NCBI RefSeq assembly: GCF_002153605.1 | Contig: NZ_JOPG01000010.1 | Coordinates: 62,001 to 126,000, forward strand | From: Acetobacter malorum | Lineage (GTDB): Bacteria; Pseudomonadota; Alphaproteobacteria; Acetobacterales; Acetobacteraceae | Length of the DNA: 64,000 nt | Reading direction: 5' to 3' | Shown: in pieces, positions 44,403 to 55,391 of the stretch | How positions within the stretch are numbered: the first letter of the stretch is position 1 | Layout of the letters: each line of letters starts with the position of its first letter | The notes under the pieces: model-generated | Told to the model about the DNA's origin: nothing | Databases searched by the model: none | Seen by the model: only the letters and a program-made list of their open reading frames with translations | Position numbers and translations under genes: made by a program

Positions 44403-46055
44403 TCAGCCCGACTGCTGCTGTCCATTCTGAACCGGAGGCTGCACAGTGGCGTGCTGGCTTGCGGGAGCAGAAACCTCTGCCTCGTTCCCGAGCCATCCGC
44501 CCCGGAACCCGGCTTTCAACAAACCCTGCCGGATAGCGGGATTATGCTTCATGGTGTTCCACACCAGCCCACTGCGCCAGTTTTCGATCATCAGCAGAAT
44601 CGGCCCCTGATCAATGCCAAGATAGGCGGTGTCAGACCAGAACGATTTGTCTGCTGTATGGAAGCTGGGATTGAACGCATCCACAAACCCGTAGCGGCTA
44701 TAAATATGATTGCCGTAGCGATGTTTCATTTCCCGCAGAGCAGGAATAGCAATTTCCGGCGCAAAGGCTACGGACCCCCCGGCTGCCGTCGGGGCAATGG
44801 TGCCATCATCCTGCGTATAGTCACGCCCGGTGCCTCGGGCGGAATAGGACATGAAGTGGCGCGGCGTGCCACCCACTGTCTGCGTCAGTTCACCCGGCCC
44901 GTCACTGGCCGTCAGCCCCCACACGTCTTTCCCGTAATCCTGCCATTTGCCGGGATTGGTCATGGCGTAGGTGCGCTGGGCATAGGTGGCGCGGCGACTA
45001 TTTTCAAAATAGTCGATGCCTTTTTCCCGGTTCCAGTCATCCTGAATGCCCCGGAAATCAATCCAGGAATGGGTGTACTGATGCCCGAAAAGGGGTGCAA
45101 AATTCAGCATCGTCTGGCCGTAATACTCGCCCCAGCGCCGATCATTCGTCGTCAGCCAAGCCTGCCAGGAGGCCGGTTCCAGCGGATGCTTCTGCGAGCC
45201 AAGGGCCAGAATATAGGCCATCATGCCTTCGCTATAACCTTCCCAGTAATTGGGCAGGAACTGATGCTCGGGTGACCACCCCATGCTCAGCCGCAAATCA
45301 GGCCGACGCATCCAGGCCCAATCCACATTCTGGTAAAGCGCATTGGCCAGACTGCGAATTTCTGCTTCCTGCGGCGTGTCTTGCGTATAATAGCTTTCCG
45401 CAAACAAGATACCCTGCATCAGCAAAGCCGTATCAATGCTGGAGAGTTCAATATCTTTGTTAAAGCGCAGACCGGTTTTATTATTCAGGAAGTGATAGAA
45501 AAACCCGTGAAACCCGGAAGAATTTTCTGCACTGTCATTCTGCGGGAGTTTAGAAAGATAACGCAGGGTCGTCAGTGTGCGCTCTATGGCCTGCTGCCGC
45601 GTAATATAGCCACGCTCCACACCAATGCCATAGGCTGTCAGGCCAAACCCGATGGAGGCCACACTGGCCTGTGTCTGATCTGACGGATAACGGTCCGGCA
45701 CCAGCCCGGTCTGGGCATCTCCAGCCTCCCAGAACCAGAGGAACGTGCGGTGTTCCAGATCTTCAATCAGCGCCATATCGGTGCGGGTGGGTTTGAAGAC
45801 CACGCTTGTGGAAAGACGAGCGGCCTGCCGCTGCTGGCTGGCGGACGGTGGGGCCGGCATGGCCGCATTACTCTGCGGCGCGGCCTGCTCGGCCTCTGCC
45901 GCCTGTGCAAGGGCAGGATAGGCGGTCAGGCTCCCGGCCACAGCGAGCAGGCTAACCCCGAGTGTCAGCCCCCGGGCAGAGAGAGGAACCGGTTGGCAGG
46001 CACGGCGGAAAGACGAGACAAAGCGCGAAGGCAAGAAAAACCAGTCTGGCAGCAT
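44403..46055 (-). CDS. Exported glycoamylase/GH144-type glucanase
   Basis: Secreted or periplasmic glycoside hydrolase resembling the Glycoamylase (PF10091)/GH144 family, known endo-beta-1,2-glucanases. The ATG at 46055 gives an N-terminal basic region and a hydrophobic core (LGVSLLAVAGSLTAYPAL) ending AQAA; the frame extends to 46151 without support. Family phrases include LEDLEHRTFLWFWEAGDAQTGLVPDRYPSD, FLPNYWEGYSEGMMAYILALGS, FGHQYTHSWIDFRGI and LGIDQGPILLMIENWRSG. Acidic residues in those segments are the likely catalysts, but the exact pair was not assigned. The C-terminal 40 residues are Gln/Pro-rich. Possibly acts on periplasmic glucans, consistent with OpgC in the same window. Confidence 0.8.
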   Translation of the reverse strand: MLPDWFFLPSRFVSSFRRACQPVPLSARGLTLGVSLLAVAGSLTAYPALAQAAEAEQAAPQSNAAMPAPPSASQQRQAARLSTSVVFKPTRTDMALIEDLEHRTFLWFWEAGDAQTGLVPDRYPSDQTQASVASIGFGLTAYGIGVERGYITRQQAIERTLTTLRYLSKLPQNDSAENSSGFHGFFYHFLNNKTGLRFNKDIELSSIDTALLMQGILFAESYYTQDTPQEAEIRSLANALYQNVDWAWMRRPDLRLSMGWSPEHQFLPNYWEGYSEGMMAYILALGSQKHPLEPASWQAWLTTNDRRWGEYYGQTMLNFAPLFGHQYTHSWIDFRGIQDDWNREKGIDYFENSRRATYAQRTYAMTNPGKWQDYGKDVWGLTASDGPGELTQTVGGTPRHFMSYSARGTGRDYTQDDGTIAPTAAGGSVAFAPEIAIPALREMKHRYGNHIYSRYGFVDAFNPSFHTADKSFWSDTAYLGIDQGPILLMIENWRSGLVWNTMKHNPAIRQGLLKAGFRGGWLGNEAEVSAPASQHATVQPPVQNGQQQSG

Positions 46056-46272
46056 AACGACCAAGGCCCACCCTATGAAAGCATCAGGAGCAACATGAAC
46101 ATCCCTGTTCGGCGGGCATCTCAGCAACCAAAAGGGGCATATCCATGTCATACGCCAGCGGAAAATATGTTTTTTCAGAAGAACATTTTTTCTGCCTGAT
46201 TGGTTTTACAATTTTTTGAAAAAACGCAGACCACACGCTTCTGCATGGCCTGCATGTCCGGCTTGCAGACAC
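46056..46272. other. Gap between GH144-like gene and dadA terminator
   Basis: About 215 bp upstream of the glucanase gene, moderately AT-rich in its right half (46150-46220). It probably contains the minus-strand promoter of the glucanase gene. No other gene or repeat was seen. Confidence 0.4.
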
Positions 46273-46304
46273 AAAAAAGCCGCCTGCTTTTTCCGGCAGG
46301 CGGC
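46273..46304 (-). terminator. Intrinsic terminator after dadA
   Basis: Arms GCCGCCTGC and GCAGGCGGC with an A6 run on the left, i.e. a T-run in minus-strand RNA. It ends the alr-dadA transcript. Confidence 0.85.
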
Positions 46305-46363
46305 ATACTCAGCGACATGATGAGCGCTTATTCCGGAAAAATAAGCAAATCATGAAAAGATTT

Positions 46364-47623
46364 TTATGAGAGACCGTAACGGAAAATATTCAGGTCTTCG
46401 TAGGCAATATCAGGTTTCTTGCCAGACATGACATCCGCCAGCACCCGGCCCGAACCACAGGCCATGGTCCAGCCCAGCGTGCCGTGGCCGGTGTTAAGGA
46501 ACAGATTTTCCAGCCCGGTGCGACCGATAATAGGCGTGCCATCCGGCGTCATGGGGCGCAGGCCAGTCCAGAAGGATGCTCCCGGCACATCACAGCAATC
46601 GGGGAACAGATCCGTCACGGAATGTTCCAGCGTGGCCCGACGCGGGGCGCGCAGGCGGCGGCTGAACCCGGCCAGCTCTGCCGTGCCGCCCACACGCACG
46701 CGGTCACCCAGACGGGTAATGCCGATCTTGAAGGTCTCATCCATGATGGTGGAAACCGGCGCACGGTCGGCCTGTGTGATATTTGCTGTCAGAGAGTAGC
46801 CTTTTACCGGATAGATCGGCAGCTTCATCCCCAGAGAGCGCACCAGAGCGGGGGAAAAACTCCCCAGAGACAGAACATAGGAGTCTGCCGTCAGCACACC
46901 GTTGCTGGTGTCCACACCGGTAATACGGCCACCTTCGGATAAAAGCTGCTTGATACGGGTATTATACAAAAATTTTACACCCGCTTCTTCTGCCATTTTA
47001 GCCAGACGCTGCGTGAATTTGAACGCATCCCCTGTCTCATCACCCGGCAGACGCAAGCCACCCACAATCTTATTAGCGGCATCAGCCAGACCCGGCTCCG
47101 CCTGCACACAGGCTGCCCGATCCAGAACTTCGTAGGGCACCTGATACTGTTTGAGAACAGCAATATCCTGTGCAGCACCATCAAGCTGCTTCTGAGTGCG
47201 AAACACCTGCAAGGTGCCCTGCTGGCGGTCATCATACGCGATACCCGTTTTTGCGCGCAGGTCCATCATCACGTCGCGGCTATATTCCGCCAGACGCACC
47301 ATGCGGCCCTTGTTCCGGTCGTAAGCAGCAGACGTGCAGTTTTCCAACATCTGCATGAGCCATGCCCACAAATGCGGGTCTGGCATGGGCCAGAATACAA
47401 ACGGGGGATAGGCCATCATCAGCCATTTGATGGATTTCAACGGCACGCCCGGTCCGGCCCACGGTGCGGAATAGCCCGGAGAAACCTGTCCGGCATTGGC
47501 AAAGCTGGTTTCCATACCGGCTTCCGGCTGGCGCTCCACCACCGTGACCTCATGCCCGGCCTGTGCGAGATACCAGGCAGATGTCACACCGACAACACCA
47601 CCACCAAGAACAATAACCTTCAT
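46364..47623 (-). CDS. dadA: D-amino acid dehydrogenase (small-subunit type)
   Basis: FAD-dependent membrane-associated dehydrogenase that oxidises D-alanine to pyruvate. The ATG at 47623 ([20 protein letters not shown]) has AAGAAGG 8 bases upstream. The dinucleotide-binding GxGxxG is at residues 7-14, followed by [19 protein letters not shown] and the C-terminal FAD loop [14 protein letters not shown]. Length about 419. It follows alr by 29 bp, so the pair converts L-alanine to D-alanine and then to pyruvate. Confidence 0.95.
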   Translation of the reverse strand: MKVIVLGGGVVGVTSAWYLAQAGHEVTVVERQPEAGMETSFANAGQVSPGYSAPWAGPGVPLKSIKWLMMAYPPFVFWPMPDPHLWAWLMQMLENCTSAAYDRNKGRMVRLAEYSRDVMMDLRAKTGIAYDDRQQGTLQVFRTQKQLDGAAQDIAVLKQYQVPYEVLDRAACVQAEPGLADAANKIVGGLRLPGDETGDAFKFTQRLAKMAEEAGVKFLYNTRIKQLLSEGGRITGVDTSNGVLTADSYVLSLGSFSPALVRSLGMKLPIYPVKGYSLTANITQADRAPVSTIMDETFKIGITRLGDRVRVGGTAELAGFSRRLRAPRRATLEHSVTDLFPDCCDVPGASFWTGLRPMTPDGTPIIGRTGLENLFLNTGHGTLGWTMACGSGRVLADVMSGKKPDIAYEDLNIFRYGLS

Positions 47624-47652
47624 GGTACGCACCTTCTTAATTTTTAAGAAAT

Positions 47653-48816
47653 TCAGATGTTCTGTTCAGTATTTTTGTAAACACGATGATAGCGTCGCCC
47701 GAGCGAGGTCAGCACTTCATACCCGATGGTGCCTTCTGCCTCCGCCACGGCATCCACGCCGTAAGACGCATTCAGAAGATCCACCGTATCATCCGCGGCA
47801 ATCTGCCCTTCCGGGATGTGAGAGATATCCACGGTCATGGAATCCATTGAAATACGGCCAAGAATAGGCAAACGCTGCCCGCCAAACCATGCGCAGCCCT
47901 TGCCAGCACCCTGCCGCGCAAAGCCATCCGCATAACCCGTGGCAATGGTCGCCACCCGGCAAGGACCATCCGCCTGCCATGTCAGCCCGTACCCCACCCG
48001 GTCGCCTTTGGAGAGCTGGCGAATTTGCAGGATATGCGCTTGCAGTTTCACAACGGGTGCAAGCGGGTTGGGGCCAGATGTATTGGGCGCAATGCCATAC
48101 AACGCCGCACCGGGACGGACGAGGCTCCGGTGAAACGCTTCCCCGAGAAAAATACCGGATGAAGCCGCAAGACTGAGCGGTGCTTTTGGCAACAAAGCAG
48201 CATAAGCCTGCAGGGTCTGGAGCTGTTCCGCGTTGGCCGGGTTCTCTGGCGTATCCGCGCAGGCCAGATGGCTCATAATCAGACTGAGCGAAATGCCCCG
48301 CAACCGCTCCGGCTCCTGCGCCAGCGTGCGGACATCCGCCTCGGAAAGCCCAAAGCGGGACATGCCGGTATCCAGCTGCAAAGCCGCATCCAGCGGTCGG
48401 CCAAGCCGGTCTGCCAACGCCTGCAACTGGCTGACCTGTTCCAGAGAATTCAGAACCGGGCGCAAACCAGAACGCACACAGTCCTCCGCAGCCTCAGGAC
48501 GCGCCCCATGCAGAACCGTAATGTGCGCCTTGGGTGAGACCCATTGCCGCAGAGCAAGCCCTTCATCCACATGCGCTACAAAGAAATGCCGCGCCCCGGC
48601 CTGCTCCAGCACAGGGGCAACCTGCTCGGCTCCCAGCCCATAGGCATCAGACTTCACCACGGCGGCACAGAGTGCGCTGGGCGTTCTGGCATCCAGCAGG
48701 CGGTAATTCGCAGCAATAGCAGCAAGATCAATCGTCAGGACAGCGCCGGCCCGATGCGCTGGCCAGCTGGGAGAAACAGAAACACAGGAAGACGCCACAG
48801 CAACCACCCAGGACAT
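47653..48816 (-). CDS. alr: Alanine racemase
   Basis: PLP enzyme interconverting L- and D-alanine, for peptidoglycan or for alanine catabolism (DadX role). The PLP lysine is K55 in [13 protein letters not shown]; the catalytic-tyrosine region ([11 protein letters not shown]) and [14 protein letters not shown] are present. The start used gives an extra 25 residues before the TIM barrel ([14 protein letters not shown]). Pairing with dadA and a divergent Lrp-type gene favours the catabolic DadX type. Confidence 0.94.
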   Translation of the reverse strand: MSWVVAVASSCVSVSPSWPAHRAGAVLTIDLAAIAANYRLLDARTPSALCAAVVKSDAYGLGAEQVAPVLEQAGARHFFVAHVDEGLALRQWVSPKAHITVLHGARPEAAEDCVRSGLRPVLNSLEQVSQLQALADRLGRPLDAALQLDTGMSRFGLSEADVRTLAQEPERLRGISLSLIMSHLACADTPENPANAEQLQTLQAYAALLPKAPLSLAASSGIFLGEAFHRSLVRPGAALYGIAPNTSGPNPLAPVVKLQAHILQIRQLSKGDRVGYGLTWQADGPCRVATIATGYADGFARQGAGKGCAWFGGQRLPILGRISMDSMTVDISHIPEGQIAADDTVDLLNASYGVDAVAEAEGTIGYEVLTSLGRRYHRVYKNTEQNI

Positions 48817-48870
48817 TTCGATTCCAAAACCTTAACAAAAAGCCGATGGAATATCCTGTCGATCAGTCGC

Positions 48871-48911
48871 ATAAAATGCGACATATCCCCCATAATCCTC
48901 TATAAAATGCG
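48871..48911. promoter_or_regulatory. Direct repeat ATAAAATGCG upstream of alr-dadA and lrp
   Basis: The 10-mer ATAAAATGCG occurs at 48871-48880 and again at 48902-48911, 31 bp apart (three helical turns), in the intergenic region between alr and the divergent Lrp-type gene. Spacing on one DNA face suits cooperative binding of an Lrp-type regulator. Possible control of both directions is inferred. Confidence 0.5.
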
Positions 48912-48933
48912 CAAAAAAGCAGGATATCGCCTT

Positions 48934-49386
48934 ATGATCTTCGACCGCCTGACAGACTCGATTTTGCGCCACCTTCAGCATGACGGACGCATGAGTAACG
49001 CCGAGCTGGCCCAGAAGGTTGGCCTCTCACCATCCGCCTGTTTGCGCCGGGTTAAAATTCTGGAACAGGAAGGGGTTATTCAGGGCTACCGCGCCATCAT
49101 TGATAAAAACGCGGTCCACAGCATGTCCACTGTCATTGTGCAGATCACACTGGAACGCCAGACAGACGACTGCCTGCGCCGCTTTGAAAGCCGCGCGCGG
49201 GAATGCCCAGACGTGAAGGAATGCTACCTGATGACAGGGGATGCTGACTATCTGCTCCGCGTAGAAGCACGCGATATGTCAGACTATGAGCGGATTCATA
49301 AGGAAGAATTGTCCCGAATGCCGGGAGTGGTGCGGATTCAAAGCAACTTTGCAATCCGCCCCGTGGTTCAGCCCTGGAAAAGCTGA
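48934..49386 (+). CDS. Lrp/AsnC-family transcriptional regulator
   Basis: DNA-binding regulator with an N-terminal winged helix-turn-helix (MSNAELAQKVGLSPSACLRRVKIL, about residues 22-45) and a C-terminal RAM ligand-binding domain (about 70-145; ECYLMTGDADYLLRVEA). The ATG at 48934 has AGGA 9 bases upstream. 150 residues. It is transcribed divergently from alr-dadA, as DadR-type activators of alanine catabolism are, so alanine is the likely effector (inferred). It converges with rbfA 13 bp away. Confidence 0.93.
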   Translation: MIFDRLTDSILRHLQHDGRMSNAELAQKVGLSPSACLRRVKILEQEGVIQGYRAIIDKNAVHSMSTVIVQITLERQTDDCLRRFESRARECPDVKECYLMTGDADYLLRVEARDMSDYERIHKEELSRMPGVVRIQSNFAIRPVVQPWKS

Positions 49387-49399
49387 ACAGCCAGAAGAT

Positions 49400-49870
49400 T
49401 TAGGCTTCCGGCTCTTCGTCATCCTGATCTTTAGCTGTCAGATCCCGCTGCACATCAGGAGATTTCAGCAGCGAATCCATATGCATGGCCACATCCAGCG
49501 TGGTATCCGGCTGGAAATGCAGTTCCGGAGCCGCACGCAGACGCAGCTTGTGCGACATCTGTGTGCGCAGCCAGGGAGCCACCCGCTTGAGCGCAGGCAG
49601 CAACGCATCAATATCGCTGCGGCCCAGACGGGCCACAAAGACAGTGGCGTGTTTAAAGTCTGGAGAAAGCCGGACTTCCGTAACCGTCACCGTGGCATCT
49701 GCCAGATCCGGGTCGCGGAAGGTGGTGCGGGCGAACAGTTCCGCCAGCACACGCCGCACTTCTTCGCCCACGCGCAACTGGCGCTGAGACGGCCCTAAAG
49801 GAGAAAGACCGGCGAGATACCCCGCCGGCCCTCCAATCCCTGCCTTGCCTGATCCGTTCCGACGGCTCAT
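49400..49870 (-). CDS. rbfA: 30S ribosome-binding factor RbfA
   Basis: Factor for maturation of the 16S rRNA 5' end. KH-type fold recognised from [39 protein letters not shown] and [19 protein letters not shown]. The last 20 residues are acidic. Length 156. It overlaps the infB stop by 4 bp and is the last gene of the nusA-infB operon seen here. Confidence 0.95.
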   Translation of the reverse strand: MSRRNGSGKAGIGGPAGYLAGLSPLGPSQRQLRVGEEVRRVLAELFARTTFRDPDLADATVTVTEVRLSPDFKHATVFVARLGRSDIDALLPALKRVAPWLRTQMSHKLRLRAAPELHFQPDTTLDVAMHMDSLLKSPDVQRDLTAKDQDDEEPEA

Positions 49871-52539
49871 GCAGGCACCAGTTCGCTTTCAAAGCACTCG
49901 ACCACGTCACCTTCGCGCAGGTCATTGTAACCCGCGAAAGACAGACCGCACTCGTAGCCTTTGGCCACTTCCTTCACATCGTCCTTGAAGCGCTTCAGCT
50001 GGCTCAGATCACCTTCATGGATCACCACGCCATCACGCAGCAGACGCACACCACAGCCGCGCTTGACCACGCCTTCTGTAATGTAGCAACCGGCCACTTT
50101 GCCGACCTTGGTAATTTCGAAAACCTTGCGGATTTCGGCATAACCCAGGAACTTCTCGCGATGCTTGGGCGCAATCTTGCCGCGCACCAGCTGTTCCACG
50201 TCATCCGCCACCTGATAGATGATGGAGTAGTAGCGAATTTCCACACCCTCGCGCTGGGCGAGTGTGCGGGCCTGCGCCGTGGCACGCACGTTGAAGGCAA
50301 TGATGATGGCATCAGACGCCTTGGCGAACTGCACATCACTTTCCGTGATCTGCCCCACCGTTGCGTTGAGCACCCGCACAGCAACTTCTTCATGCGCCAG
50401 CTTGAGGACTGTTGTCTGAATTGCTTCAGCAGAGCCCTGCACGTCGGCCTTGATAAGAACCGCAACTTCTTTCTGCTCACCAGCCTGAATACGGGCCAGC
50501 ATCTGATCCAGCGTGCCGCGAGCAGCAACCTGACCAGCAACCTGATGCTCCTTCAGCTTACGCTGACGGAATTCACAGATCTCACGAGCGCGGTTTTCAT
50601 TTTCCACGACCACAAACGGTGCACCGGCAGACGGCACGCCAGTCAGGCCCAGAATTTCCACCGGCATGGACGGCGTTGCATCCGCTACCTGACGACCACG
50701 GTCATCAATCAGCGCACGCACACGGCCCCATTCGGAACCCGCCACAACAATGTCGCCCTTATGCAGGGTGCCTTTTTGCACCAGCACAGAGGCCACAGAG
50801 CCACGGCCACGGTCCAGACGGCTTTCAATCACCGCACCTTCAGCAGAGCGATCCGGGTTTGCCTTCAGGTCCAGAATCTCGGCCTGCAGAAGAATGGCTT
50901 CTTCCAGCTGGTCCAGACCCTGACGCTTGGTGGCAGACACTTCAACGTCCTGAACGTCACCGCTCATGGATTCCACAACAATCTCGTGGTTCAGCAGTTC
51001 CTGCCGCACCCGGTCCGGATTGGCACCTGGCTTGTCGATCTTGTTGATGGCCACAATAATCGGCGCATTCGCAGCCTTGGCGTGTTTGATGGCTTCAATC
51101 GTCTGCGGCATCACGCCGTCATCCGCTGCAACCACCAGCACCACCACGTCCGTAATGGAGGCACCGCGGGCACGCATGGCGGTAAACGCCTCATGACCAG
51201 GTGTATCCAGGAAAGTGATTTTCGCACCGGACTTCAGCGTAACCTGATAGGCGCCGATATGCTGGGTAATACCACCGGCTTCCCCTGCGGCCACGTCCGT
51301 GGTGCGCAGAGCATCAAGCAGGGAGGTCTTACCATGGTCAACATGGCCCATCACGGTCACAACAGGCGGACGAGACTTCAGCTCTTCGGGCTGATCCTCA
51401 ACACCTTCAATGCCCAGCTCAACGTCGCTTTCAGAAACACGGCGCACGCGGTGGCCGAATTCTTCAACAATCAGTTCAGCCGTATCGGCATCAATGCTCT
51501 GCGTGACAGTCGCCATAACGCCGTTTTTCATCAGCGCCTTGATGACTTCACCCTGACGGGCAGCCATACGGTTGGCGAGTTCCTGCACGGTAATGGTTTC
51601 CGGCAGAATGACGTCACGCACCACGCGGACCTGATCGGCACGCAGGCGTTCGAGTTCAGCCTGACGGCGTTCACGCTCACGCTGGCGACGGACAGAGGCG
51701 AGTGAACGCGTCTTGTCATCATCCCCTTCGATCGCGGCCTGCACGTCAATACGGCCTGCACGACGCCCGGAATCCCCCTTACGAGGACCAGCGCTCTTGC
51801 GGTTTGGCGGAGCCCCACCACCCGGACGACGGGAGGGAGCACGACGTGGTTCGTCCTCACCCTCTGCACCACGACCACGCAGACGCAGGGTCTGAGCAGC
51901 AGGGGCTTCCGCACCAGCGCCAGCAGCAGGCTGCGGACGCGGCGTTGCCGGTTTGAGCGGACGAGCCGGCATAATAGCGCGTTCAGCCAGAGGCTTGAGG
52001 CGGCTTACCGGCGGAGCCAGTGTGACTTCACCCGGGATCGGCACAGCCGACACAACGGGGCCTTTCGGCTCAATCTGCTTGATGGAGTCGATACGCGCCT
52101 TGCGCTCGGCGTCTTCAGCCTCAGCCTGAGCTGCGGCCTGCTCTTCTGCAGCGCGCTTTTCGTCTTCTTCCCGACGACGCGCTTCTTCAGCAGCGGACAG
52201 GATCTGAATCTTTTCCTGCTCGCGCCGTTCGGCTTCCCGCCGTTCAGCCTCAGCGGCTGCTTTTGTCTGTTCCGCCAGCACACGCTGGCGCATGGCCAGT
52301 TCAGCAGCCGTCAGGGTACGACCACCCCCGGCCCGTCCACCGGCACCTCGTCCACCAGCGCTACCAGGAGTACCGGGGCCACGCTTTTTGCGCACCTCAA
52401 CCTGTACAACCTTCGAGCGCCCATGGCTGAAACTCTGCCGCACGGACCCGGCATCAACCGTCCGTCCGACTTCCGAACGCCCTGCCGGTCGAAGGGACAG
52501 ACGCCCCTTACCCTGATCCTGATCCTTGCCTTCGCTCAT
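49867..52539 (-). CDS. infB: Translation initiation factor IF-2
   Basis: GTPase that brings fMet-tRNA to the 30S subunit. A long N-terminal region (to about 300) is rich in Ala/Arg/Glu/Pro, including a charged helix ([18 protein letters not shown]); the G domain begins near residue 390 with [16 protein letters not shown], followed by [15 protein letters not shown] and [12 protein letters not shown]-terminal domains to residue 890 are intact. It overlaps both ylxR (4 bp) and rbfA (4 bp). Confidence 0.97.
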   Translation of the reverse strand: MSEGKDQDQGKGRLSLRPAGRSEVGRTVDAGSVRQSFSHGRSKVVQVEVRKKRGPGTPGSAGGRGAGGRAGGGRTLTAAELAMRQRVLAEQTKAAAEAERREAERREQEKIQILSAAEEARRREEDEKRAAEEQAAAQAEAEDAERKARIDSIKQIEPKGPVVSAVPIPGEVTLAPPVSRLKPLAERAIMPARPLKPATPRPQPAAGAGAEAPAAQTLRLRGRGAEGEDEPRRAPSRRPGGGAPPNRKSAGPRKGDSGRRAGRIDVQAAIEGDDDKTRSLASVRRQRERERRQAELERLRADQVRVVRDVILPETITVQELANRMAARQGEVIKALMKNGVMATVTQSIDADTAELIVEEFGHRVRRVSESDVELGIEGVEDQPEELKSRPPVVTVMGHVDHGKTSLLDALRTTDVAAGEAGGITQHIGAYQVTLKSGAKITFLDTPGHEAFTAMRARGASITDVVVLVVAADDGVMPQTIEAIKHAKAANAPIIVAINKIDKPGANPDRVRQELLNHEIVVESMSGDVQDVEVSATKRQGLDQLEEAILLQAEILDLKANPDRSAEGAVIESRLDRGRGSVASVLVQKGTLHKGDIVVAGSEWGRVRALIDDRGRQVADATPSMPVEILGLTGVPSAGAPFVVVENENRAREICEFRQRKLKEHQVAGQVAARGTLDQMLARIQAGEQKEVAVLIKADVQGSAEAIQTTVLKLAHEEVAVRVLNATVGQITESDVQFAKASDAIIIAFNVRATAQARTLAQREGVEIRYYSIIYQVADDVEQLVRGKIAPKHREKFLGYAEIRKVFEITKVGKVAGCYITEGVVKRGCGVRLLRDGVVIHEGDLSQLKRFKDDVKEVAKGYECGLSFAGYNDLREGDVVECFESELVPA

Positions 52540-53189
52540 TGACCCGCCTGTTCACACCCATCCGCCGGAAAGGTCCGACGAACCCGGGAGCCACCATCGG
52601 CAACCCCCGAAAAACGCTTATTCTCACAACACAGACGCGAGGCCAGAACCCCGGCCGCCAGCGCCGCATTCACAACTCGCTCCCGCCCAAAAACCTTTGC
52701 AAGGTCTTCCGTCGAAAGCGCCTCAACCACGGGGAGGTTCCTGGCGCCCGACACGAGCCGACCAAGTTCATCTCCGCTTCCATCCGATGCGTGAACAATC
52801 ACGGCAGCACGACGCTGTGTGACCCATTCCCGCACCTTCATAAAACCGCTTATGGACTGCCCGGCACGCCGTGCCAGCCCAAGAAGTTCCACCATTCGCC
52901 GGTGCAGACCTGCCTCTACCTGAGCAGACAGATCATCCGGCACCGTAACCTGACACCGCGCGGCCCGTGGGAACACGCCGCGTTTGCGGGCCTGTTCTAT
53001 CACATCCCGCCGGGCGCTCAACCATATTCCCCGACCGGGAAGGCGCGCGTCCAGATCCGGCACCACAACACCAGAGGGTGACACCACAAACCGTATCATC
53101 AGGGCGGGCTGCCCCTGCTCCCGCGTTACTGCGCAACGCCGCAGGGGACCTTTCTCATCATCATACGCTTCGGGCAAATCACCACTCAT
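52536..53189 (-). CDS. ylxR: YlxR/L7Ae-type RNA-binding protein
   Basis: Two-part small RNA-binding protein in the nusA-infB operon. Residues about 15-85 match YlxR (DUF448: [33 protein letters not shown]) and residues about 95-185 match the L7Ae-like fold ([33 protein letters not shown]). The fusion is common in Alphaproteobacteria. 217 residues. The start is 25 bp after nusA; the stop overlaps infB. Function unknown beyond RNA binding. Confidence 0.9.
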   Translation of the reverse strand: MSGDLPEAYDDEKGPLRRCAVTREQGQPALMIRFVVSPSGVVVPDLDARLPGRGIWLSARRDVIEQARKRGVFPRAARCQVTVPDDLSAQVEAGLHRRMVELLGLARRAGQSISGFMKVREWVTQRRAAVIVHASDGSGDELGRLVSGARNLPVVEALSTEDLAKVFGRERVVNAALAAGVLASRLCCENKRFSGVADGGSRVRRTFPADGCEQAGQ

Positions 53190-53214
53190 TGTTCGTCAGG
53201 CCCGAAAGACCTGC

Positions 53215-54747
53215 TCAGCCCTCTTCCTGACCGGAAGGCTTACCCTCTTCTCCATCAAACCAGTGAGCACGTGCCGCCATGATGATTTCATTGGCAGCAT
53301 CTTCCTCAATGGCATCGGATCCGAGAATCTCGACAAGCTCGTCACCAGCCAGGTCCGCGAGGTCGTCAAGGGTTTTTACACCTTTTTCGCCCAACGTCAC
53401 AAGCATCTGGTTCGTGAAGACCCCGAGATTGGCAATATCGTCCGTCACACCAAGCTCACGGCGCTTGGCATCAAGGTTTTCTTCCTGACGCACCAGATAG
53501 CCTTCAGCGCGCTGAACCAGCTCACTGACGACCGACTCGTCAAACCCTTCGATGCCAATCAGCTCGTCCGGGTCAGCATAGGCCAGTTCTTCAATCGTGT
53601 GGAACCCTTCTGTGACCAGCAGCCCTGCAATGACGTCATCAACGTCCAGTGCTTCCACAAACAGATTGGTCCGACGACGGAATTCTTCCTGACGACGCTC
53701 GGATTCTTCAGCCTCGGTCAGGATATCAATATCCCAGCGCGTCAGCTGGCTGGCCAGACGCACGTTCTGACCACGACGCCCGATAGCCAGCGAGAGCTGT
53801 TCATCCGGCACCACGACTTCAACGCGGCCTGCTTCCTCATCCATCACCACCTTGCTGACTTCAGCCGGAGCAAGGGCGTTCACCACGAAGGTGGCTGCCT
53901 GCGGGCTCCAGGGGATGATGTCGATCTTTTCGCCCTGCAATTCGGCCACAACGGCCTGCACGCGGGAACCACGCATACCAACGCAGGCCCCGACCGGATC
54001 AATGGAGGCATCACGAGAGATCACAGCCATTTTCGCACGGGACCCGGGGTCACGCGCCACAGCCTTGATTTCGATGATGCCGTCATAGATTTCCGGCACT
54101 TCCTGCGCAAACAGCTTGGCCAGGAAGGCCGGATGTGTGCGGGACAGGAAGATCTGCGGGCCACGCGGCTCGTCACGCACATCATAGATATACGCACGCA
54201 CGCGGTCCGAGTTGCGGAAGGTTTCACGCGGGATCAGCTCATCACGGCGCAGAAGCGCTTCAGCAGAGCCGATTTCAACCATGAGGTTGCCATACTCGGT
54301 CCGCTTGACGGTGCCGTTGATGATCTCGCCTACGCGATCCTTGAACTCATTGTACTGGCGCTTGCGCTCATATTCACGCACGCGCTGAACAATCACCTGC
54401 TTGGCGGTCTGGGCGGCAATACGGCCGAAATCAATCGGCGGCAGCGGATCAACCAGATACTCACCAGCCTTGATTTCAGGCTGGAATTTGCAGGCAATCG
54501 CCAGCGGAATCTGAGTTTCTTCGTTCTCTACCGTGTTGACAACTTCCGTCCAGCGAGAAAGACGAACTTCCCCCGTCCGGCGGTCAATTGTCGCGCGAAT
54601 ATCTTTTTCGTGCCCGTATTTGGCACGACCGGCCTTCTGGATGGCCTGCTCCATGGCCTCCAGAACTTCCTCGCGCTCGATTCCCTTCTCGCGCGAGACA
54701 GCATCTGCAACCAGCAGCAGTTCAGGACGGGAAACAGAGGTATCCAT
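53215..54747 (-). CDS. nusA: Transcription termination/antitermination factor NusA
   Basis: RNA-polymerase-bound factor for pausing, termination and antitermination. Order: N-terminal domain (LLLVADAVSREKGIEREEVL), S1 domain (about 135-200), two KH domains (about 230-345; GSRVQAVVAELQGEKIDIIPW), and C-terminal acidic repeats (about 365-500). 510 residues, normal for Alphaproteobacteria. It follows rimP by 30 bp in the conserved order rimP-nusA-ylxR-infB-rbfA. Confidence 0.97.
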   Translation of the reverse strand: MDTSVSRPELLLVADAVSREKGIEREEVLEAMEQAIQKAGRAKYGHEKDIRATIDRRTGEVRLSRWTEVVNTVENEETQIPLAIACKFQPEIKAGEYLVDPLPPIDFGRIAAQTAKQVIVQRVREYERKRQYNEFKDRVGEIINGTVKRTEYGNLMVEIGSAEALLRRDELIPRETFRNSDRVRAYIYDVRDEPRGPQIFLSRTHPAFLAKLFAQEVPEIYDGIIEIKAVARDPGSRAKMAVISRDASIDPVGACVGMRGSRVQAVVAELQGEKIDIIPWSPQAATFVVNALAPAEVSKVVMDEEAGRVEVVVPDEQLSLAIGRRGQNVRLASQLTRWDIDILTEAEESERRQEEFRRRTNLFVEALDVDDVIAGLLVTEGFHTIEELAYADPDELIGIEGFDESVVSELVQRAEGYLVRQEENLDAKRRELGVTDDIANLGVFTNQMLVTLGEKGVKTLDDLADLAGDELVEILGSDAIEEDAANEIIMAARAHWFDGEEGKPSGQEEG

Positions 54748-54777
54748 ACTCTCAGCTCTCCAAAGCAGGCGGCTTGA

Positions 54778-55362
54778 TCAGTGTAACTTGCGCCCGGCCG
54801 GATCTTCTTCCCCGGCCTTGCTCTTTTCTTCTTCACCCGTCTCGGTCGGGCGCGCCATCTGCGCGCTCGCCTCGATCAGGGCATCTGTCAGGACCAGTCT
54901 TGCCCGCCGGATTTCTTCCAGCGGCAGGGCGGCCTCGGTCCCATCATCCAGCCGCAGCCGGGCAATACCATCTTCCGCCCCAAGCACAACACCGGAAAAC
55001 CGGCGGCGGCCATCAATCGGCACCAGCACTTCGGCCTTGGCCTGATGCCCGGCAAACCGGTTCCAGTCCTTGGCGCGGGTCAGCGGCCTGTCGATTCCCG
55101 CAGACGAGACTTCGAGAGTCCACGCCCCCGGAATGGGGTCTTCCACGTCCAGCACAGCGCCTACTGCATGGCTGATACGTTCACAATCTTCCACGCTGAT
55201 CAGCGAACCATCGGCACGGTCTGCCATGATCTGCACGGTCGGGCTTTCACGCCCCAGCACCGCAACGCGGACAATTTCATATCCCAGATCTTCCAGCGTT
55301 GGCGCCACAAGGGCGACAAGCCGGGCTTCAAGACCGGAATGAGCAGGCAGATCAGCGTCCAA
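54778..55362 (-). CDS. rimP: Ribosome maturation factor RimP
   Basis: 30S assembly factor. Core recognised from [58 protein letters not shown]. The start at 55362 is a TTG with no clear ribosome site; an in-frame stop lies just upstream (55374-ish), so no earlier start is possible and no ATG or GTG occurs before the core. Only 4-5 bp upstream is an apparent minus-strand terminator. The 194-residue product ends with a Lys/Glu-rich tail. First gene of the operon. Confidence 0.93.
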   Translation of the reverse strand: MDADLPAHSGLEARLVALVAPTLEDLGYEIVRVAVLGRESPTVQIMADRADGSLISVEDCERISHAVGAVLDVEDPIPGAWTLEVSSAGIDRPLTRAKDWNRFAGHQAKAEVLVPIDGRRRFSGVVLGAEDGIARLRLDDGTEAALPLEEIRRARLVLTDALIEASAQMARPTETGEEEKSKAGEEDPAGRKLH

Positions 55363-55365
55363 TGC

Positions 55366-55391
55366 AAAAAAGGCGGCCCGTCAAGGCCACC
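55366..55391 (-). terminator. Intrinsic terminator/attenuator immediately before rimP
   Basis: In minus-strand RNA: GGUGGCC-UUGACG-GGCCGCC followed by U6 (one U-G pair, 7-bp GC stem). The T-run ends 3 bases before the rimP TTG. No minus-strand gene lies upstream, so this would end the leader transcript of the rimP-nusA-infB operon. An imperfect inverted repeat (ATGAAAGGAT / ATCCTTCAT) sits further upstream at 55411-55430. Confidence 0.7.

Noticed and set aside
50017..51705. Plus-strand 562-codon open frame
   Set aside because: Antisense to infB; no ribosome site, no domain.
52984..54777. Plus-strand 597-codon open frame
   Set aside because: Antisense to nusA and ylxR; arises from the GC-rich codon pattern.
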